Origin: Cenarchaeum sp. SB0662_bin_33
GTDB taxonomy: Archaea; Thermoproteota; Nitrososphaeria; Nitrososphaerales; Nitrosopumilaceae
Assembly (NCBI GenBank): GCA_009840065.1
Contig: VXON01000002.1
Span: 1-7,678, forward strand
Direction: 5' to 3'
DNA length: 7,678 nt
Below, one piece after another: positions 5,671-7,678 of the stretch; position 1 is the stretch's first letter, and every line of letters begins with the position of its first letter. The position numbers were made by a program, and so were the translations under genes. Below the pieces are notes generated by a model. The model did no database searches. It saw nothing but the letters and a program-made list of their open reading frames with translations, and was not told where the DNA came from.

Positions 5671-7561
5671 GTACCTGAAGTATGCGAGTGCTCCCTGCTG
5701 GCAGTATGCGGACATAGTCGTCAACTGTGTATTCTTTGGAATCATGTTTTTTCATACGCAAAAATTCATTTCGTATTTTTTTGGCAGCATCTACCATATC
5801 CAGACCCGAGGGTTCTATTACCACGTATGCATCAGAGTGCTTTGATATGGCATCTGGTGGACCGCAGGTCAGCAACGAGTCCCCCTCATACTGTATCGTG
5901 CCCACGGCTAGCTTCATACTGTTGCCCGCCTTGATGAAATTTCGTTGTCCCTCTATCGTAAATGATCCCTTTGGTAAATACTGTCCGCTGGGGGCGGACT
6001 TTTTCACTTGATTAGGATGTACCCAATATGCGCTGACACCATACATGCCTTCTCTCCATACCCGGCTAAAACATATTGTTGCCTGGGCTACCTCCTCCAA
6101 ACTGCGATTTGTAGGCTTCTCCTCCTTTAATATAAAAAATGGCGAGCCGTATATCTGAGCATGAAAGACATAGTCATCTTCCTTCATATGTCGCCGTACA
6201 ACTGCAGAATTTGAAGGGGCATCCCGGCCTCCTATTGCAAGGGATCCATCCGTAGTAAAGAACCACCTGTATCTCTCAAACCAGTTCTTCCGGCGAATCT
6301 GCGCATATGTAACACTATCCTGTTGTTTCTGAGTTTCAGCTGCAGCCCTCTCTATTTTTTCACGTGTTTTGCTCATAACTTTTTCAATGGATTTAATGGC
6401 GGCTGCCTGTTTTTTTGCCTCAGTGTATAATGTGGATGCAGTGGATTGTAGAGGCGCATCTAGATTTATCTTTATTTTTTCATCCAATATTGCTAGGACC
6501 GGAATACCTTTTTCTTTTTTTAATATGGCATTATTTTGAGCCAATATTTTTCCGGCCTCTACCTCATCCAGTCTGAGTATGCCCCTGGAGAGTATTGTGT
6601 ATAGGGAGTTGGCCACGTTGGTAATTGATGCAGACCTATCAGTGACCGTCTGCACAGCCTTTTTCTGTTCGGCCAGCTGAGCCTTTAATGTCTCAACTTT
6701 GTTAGAAGACTCGCCCCCGTACGACTCCTTGCCTTTTTGCAGTATCTGTTGGGTCAGCGTGGTATCCAAGCCCGTCATAAAACTATCTACCGCTGTAAGG
6801 CCTGCCTGCTCTCCAAGTTTTATGGGATATGCCTCATTCCCATCCTTCCAAATGGTGGGCACATGCCTTCCTTCTGTAACGTCTGATATTATCCGTCTGG
6901 CAGAGTTATACAGTGATACGATCTCGTCCTTGCTTAATACGTACCCGCTCTTTTTTGGTTCTACACCTGCATTGTGTGGTATGCCCTCTGCATATCGGCG
7001 GGGCAGCCCCAGCTGCCTTCCCAACCACCGGGCACACGCCATTTTTGCGTCTTTTATATCATTAAAATCATCTATTTTTAGATCAAGCGCATTCAAACCG
7101 TTTTGTGGAGGCTGCATATACTCCTGCCCGACACTCACACTCCGATGCCTGACATCTATTGAATGCTGTAGTGCCAGCACTTTTTTTTCACCATTACACA
7201 GTATTATATTTCCATCCCCAAAGAACTCTCCCACCAATACAAAATTCTTATCAAAACCCCCAAACCTTAGATATGCAATCCTCTCGAGCCCCACCTGTTC
7301 CACATCCTTGAGTTTTAGTCGCAACAGGTCGTTTCGCAGACGTCTGACCAACCTATTTTCTTCTATCTGCGCAATCCGCGTATTGGTTATCCATATTCCA
7401 AGTGTGGATAAAACCAGTAGTATATCGGGCTTGTCTGGATGATGCAGCTTGAAGAGTATACTGTTTCTGTCTATTCCATATATGTTGCTGACATAATACT
7501 CCTGAGTCTCACCTGATACACAATTAATTATATATTTTAACTCAATTCCTGCTAATGCCAT
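5660..7561 (-). CDS. rqcH: archaeal NFACT protein, RqcH/Rqc2/NEMF homologue
   Basis: Member of the family that binds 50S/60S subunits carrying peptidyl-tRNA after ribosome stalling; bacterial RqcH and eukaryotic Rqc2 add C-terminal tails to the stalled chain. Order in the 633 residues: NFACT-N domain from residue 5, with GLERIAYLRF (91-100) and GDGNIILCN (115-123); a helix-hairpin-helix-like segment about 178-200; helical, Lys/Glu/Ala-rich coiled-coil stretches about 286-310 and 375-418; then the NFACT-R (DUF814) domain about 426-545 with WFERYRWFFTTDGSLAIGGRDA (427-448), WVHPNQVKKSAPSGQYL (513-529) and KGSFTIEGQRNF (531-542). A C-terminal extension (546-633) follows. The position of the D-R pair needed for tailing by bacterial RqcH is E93-R94 here. 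Length is typical of archaeal homologues. The ATG at 7561 is preceded by a strong TATA-like stretch. It is first gene of an operon with the overlapping RNase-like gene. Confidence 0.93.
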   Translation of the reverse strand: MALAGIELKYIINCVSGETQEYYVSNIYGIDRNSILFKLHHPDKPDILLVLSTLGIWITNTRIAQIEENRLVRRLRNDLLRLKLKDVEQVGLERIAYLRFGGFDKNFVLVGEFFGDGNIILCNGEKKVLALQHSIDVRHRSVSVGQEYMQPPQNGLNALDLKIDDFNDIKDAKMACARWLGRQLGLPRRYAEGIPHNAGVEPKKSGYVLSKDEIVSLYNSARRIISDVTEGRHVPTIWKDGNEAYPIKLGEQAGLTAVDSFMTGLDTTLTQQILQKGKESYGGESSNKVETLKAQLAEQKKAVQTVTDRSASITNVANSLYTILSRGILRLDEVEAGKILAQNNAILKKEKGIPVLAILDEKIKINLDAPLQSTASTLYTEAKKQAAAIKSIEKVMSKTREKIERAAAETQKQQDSVTYAQIRRKNWFERYRWFFTTDGSLAIGGRDAPSNSAVVRRHMKEDDYVFHAQIYGSPFFILKEEKPTNRSLEEVAQATICFSRVWREGMYGVSAYWVHPNQVKKSAPSGQYLPKGSFTIEGQRNFIKAGNSMKLAVGTIQYEGDSLLTCGPPDAISKHSDAYVVIEPSGLDMVDAAKKIRNEFLRMKKHDSKEYTVDDYVRILPAGSTRILQVHDA

Positions 7562-7582
7562 ATGTTGTATAATGTATTGTCC

Positions 7583-7600
7583 ATATTATATTATATGATA
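7583..7600 (-). promoter_or_regulatory. TATA region for the RqcH-RNase operon
   Basis: On the minus strand the 18 bases read as a run of A and T with TATAATATAA in the middle, centred about 27-30 bp upstream of the ATG at 7561. This is the position expected for a leaderless archaeal transcript of the two-gene operon. Confidence 0.6.
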
Positions 7601-7609
7601 TAGTCAGAA

Positions 7610-7678
7610 AGTGGAAAAATGCTAATTGACACCTAGGTGCTAAGAGTGGAAAAATCCTCAGACCCTACCTAGGATATC
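7610..7678. repeat. two copies of a ~35-bp imperfect tandem repeat at the right edge
   Basis: AGTGGAAAAAT occurs at 7610-7620 and 7645-7655, exactly 35 bp apart. Each copy is followed 22-23 bases after its first base by CCTAGG (7632-7637 and 7668-7673). The first CCTAGG sits in a perfect 10-bp palindrome, CACCTAGGTG (7630-7639). The sequence between the shared blocks differs. No gene covers this stretch and the window ends inside it, so more copies may follow. Confidence 0.55.

Noticed and set aside
6699..7442. Long rightward open frame of 247 codons antisense to the RqcH-family gene
   Set aside because: Its translation is Ser/Pro/Cys-rich with no motif, as expected of an antisense shadow, while the leftward frame is a clear NFACT protein over the whole span.
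7610..7678. CRISPR array
   Set aside because: Only 11- and 6-base blocks are shared, the unit is short and there are no cas genes; a simple imperfect tandem repeat describes it better.

Overview
The window looks like chromosomal DNA of an archaeon, most probably an ammonia-oxidising-type Nitrososphaerota (Thaumarchaeota) of the Nitrosopumilus/Cenarchaeum kind. Three things point there. An APS-reductase-type CysH is joined to an ATP sulfurylase, there is a two-subunit archaeal phosphomevalonate dehydratase, and there is an archaeal NFACT/RqcH protein. Several genes also have an AT-rich TATA box about 27-30 bp ahead of the start codon, as expected for leaderless archaeal mRNAs. Isoleucine is written mostly as ATA, and base composition looks intermediate by eye (not counted). 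The lineage is an inference; no rRNA or other marker is present.

Layout, left to right. Positions 1-105 hold a possible start of a leftward gene that runs off the window. Positions 106-318 are a divergent intergenic stretch with the likely cysH promoter. Positions 319-2200 are an assimilatory sulfate pair, cysH and sat, overlapping by 11 bp and closed by a T-run. Positions 2353-3036 encode a secreted or membrane-anchored protein of unknown function with its own leaderless promoter. Its 3' end overlaps the 3' end of the leftward nth (endonuclease III, 3014-3682). nth diverges from the rightward pair at 3740-5265, the large (AcnX/DUF521) and small (DUF126) subunits of phosphomevalonate dehydratase. 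One AT-rich element sits between the two starts and can serve both directions. The small subunit ends base-to-base against a leftward two-gene operon at 5266-7561: an RqcH/NEMF-family protein, then a small Mut7-C-type putative ribonuclease with a zinc ribbon. The last ~70 bases contain two copies of a ~35-bp imperfect repeat.

How the genes work together. Sat makes APS and CysH reduces it directly to sulfite, so no APS kinase is needed. The AcnX pair carries out the dehydration step of the modified archaeal mevalonate pathway to isoprenoid lipids. Nth does base-excision repair. The RqcH homologue and the overlapping RNase-like gene suggest a link between rescue of stalled ribosomes and RNA handling.

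I see no mobile element, CRISPR array, tRNA or rRNA. Most of the window is ordinary core genome. The points worth a second look are: loss of a conserved Cys motif in the AcnX subunit (GSPQ where GCPH is usual), an Asp-to-Asn change in the RNase, an E-R instead of D-R motif in the RqcH homologue, the RqcH-RNase overlap, the shared divergent promoter with a dyad, and the repeat at the right edge.
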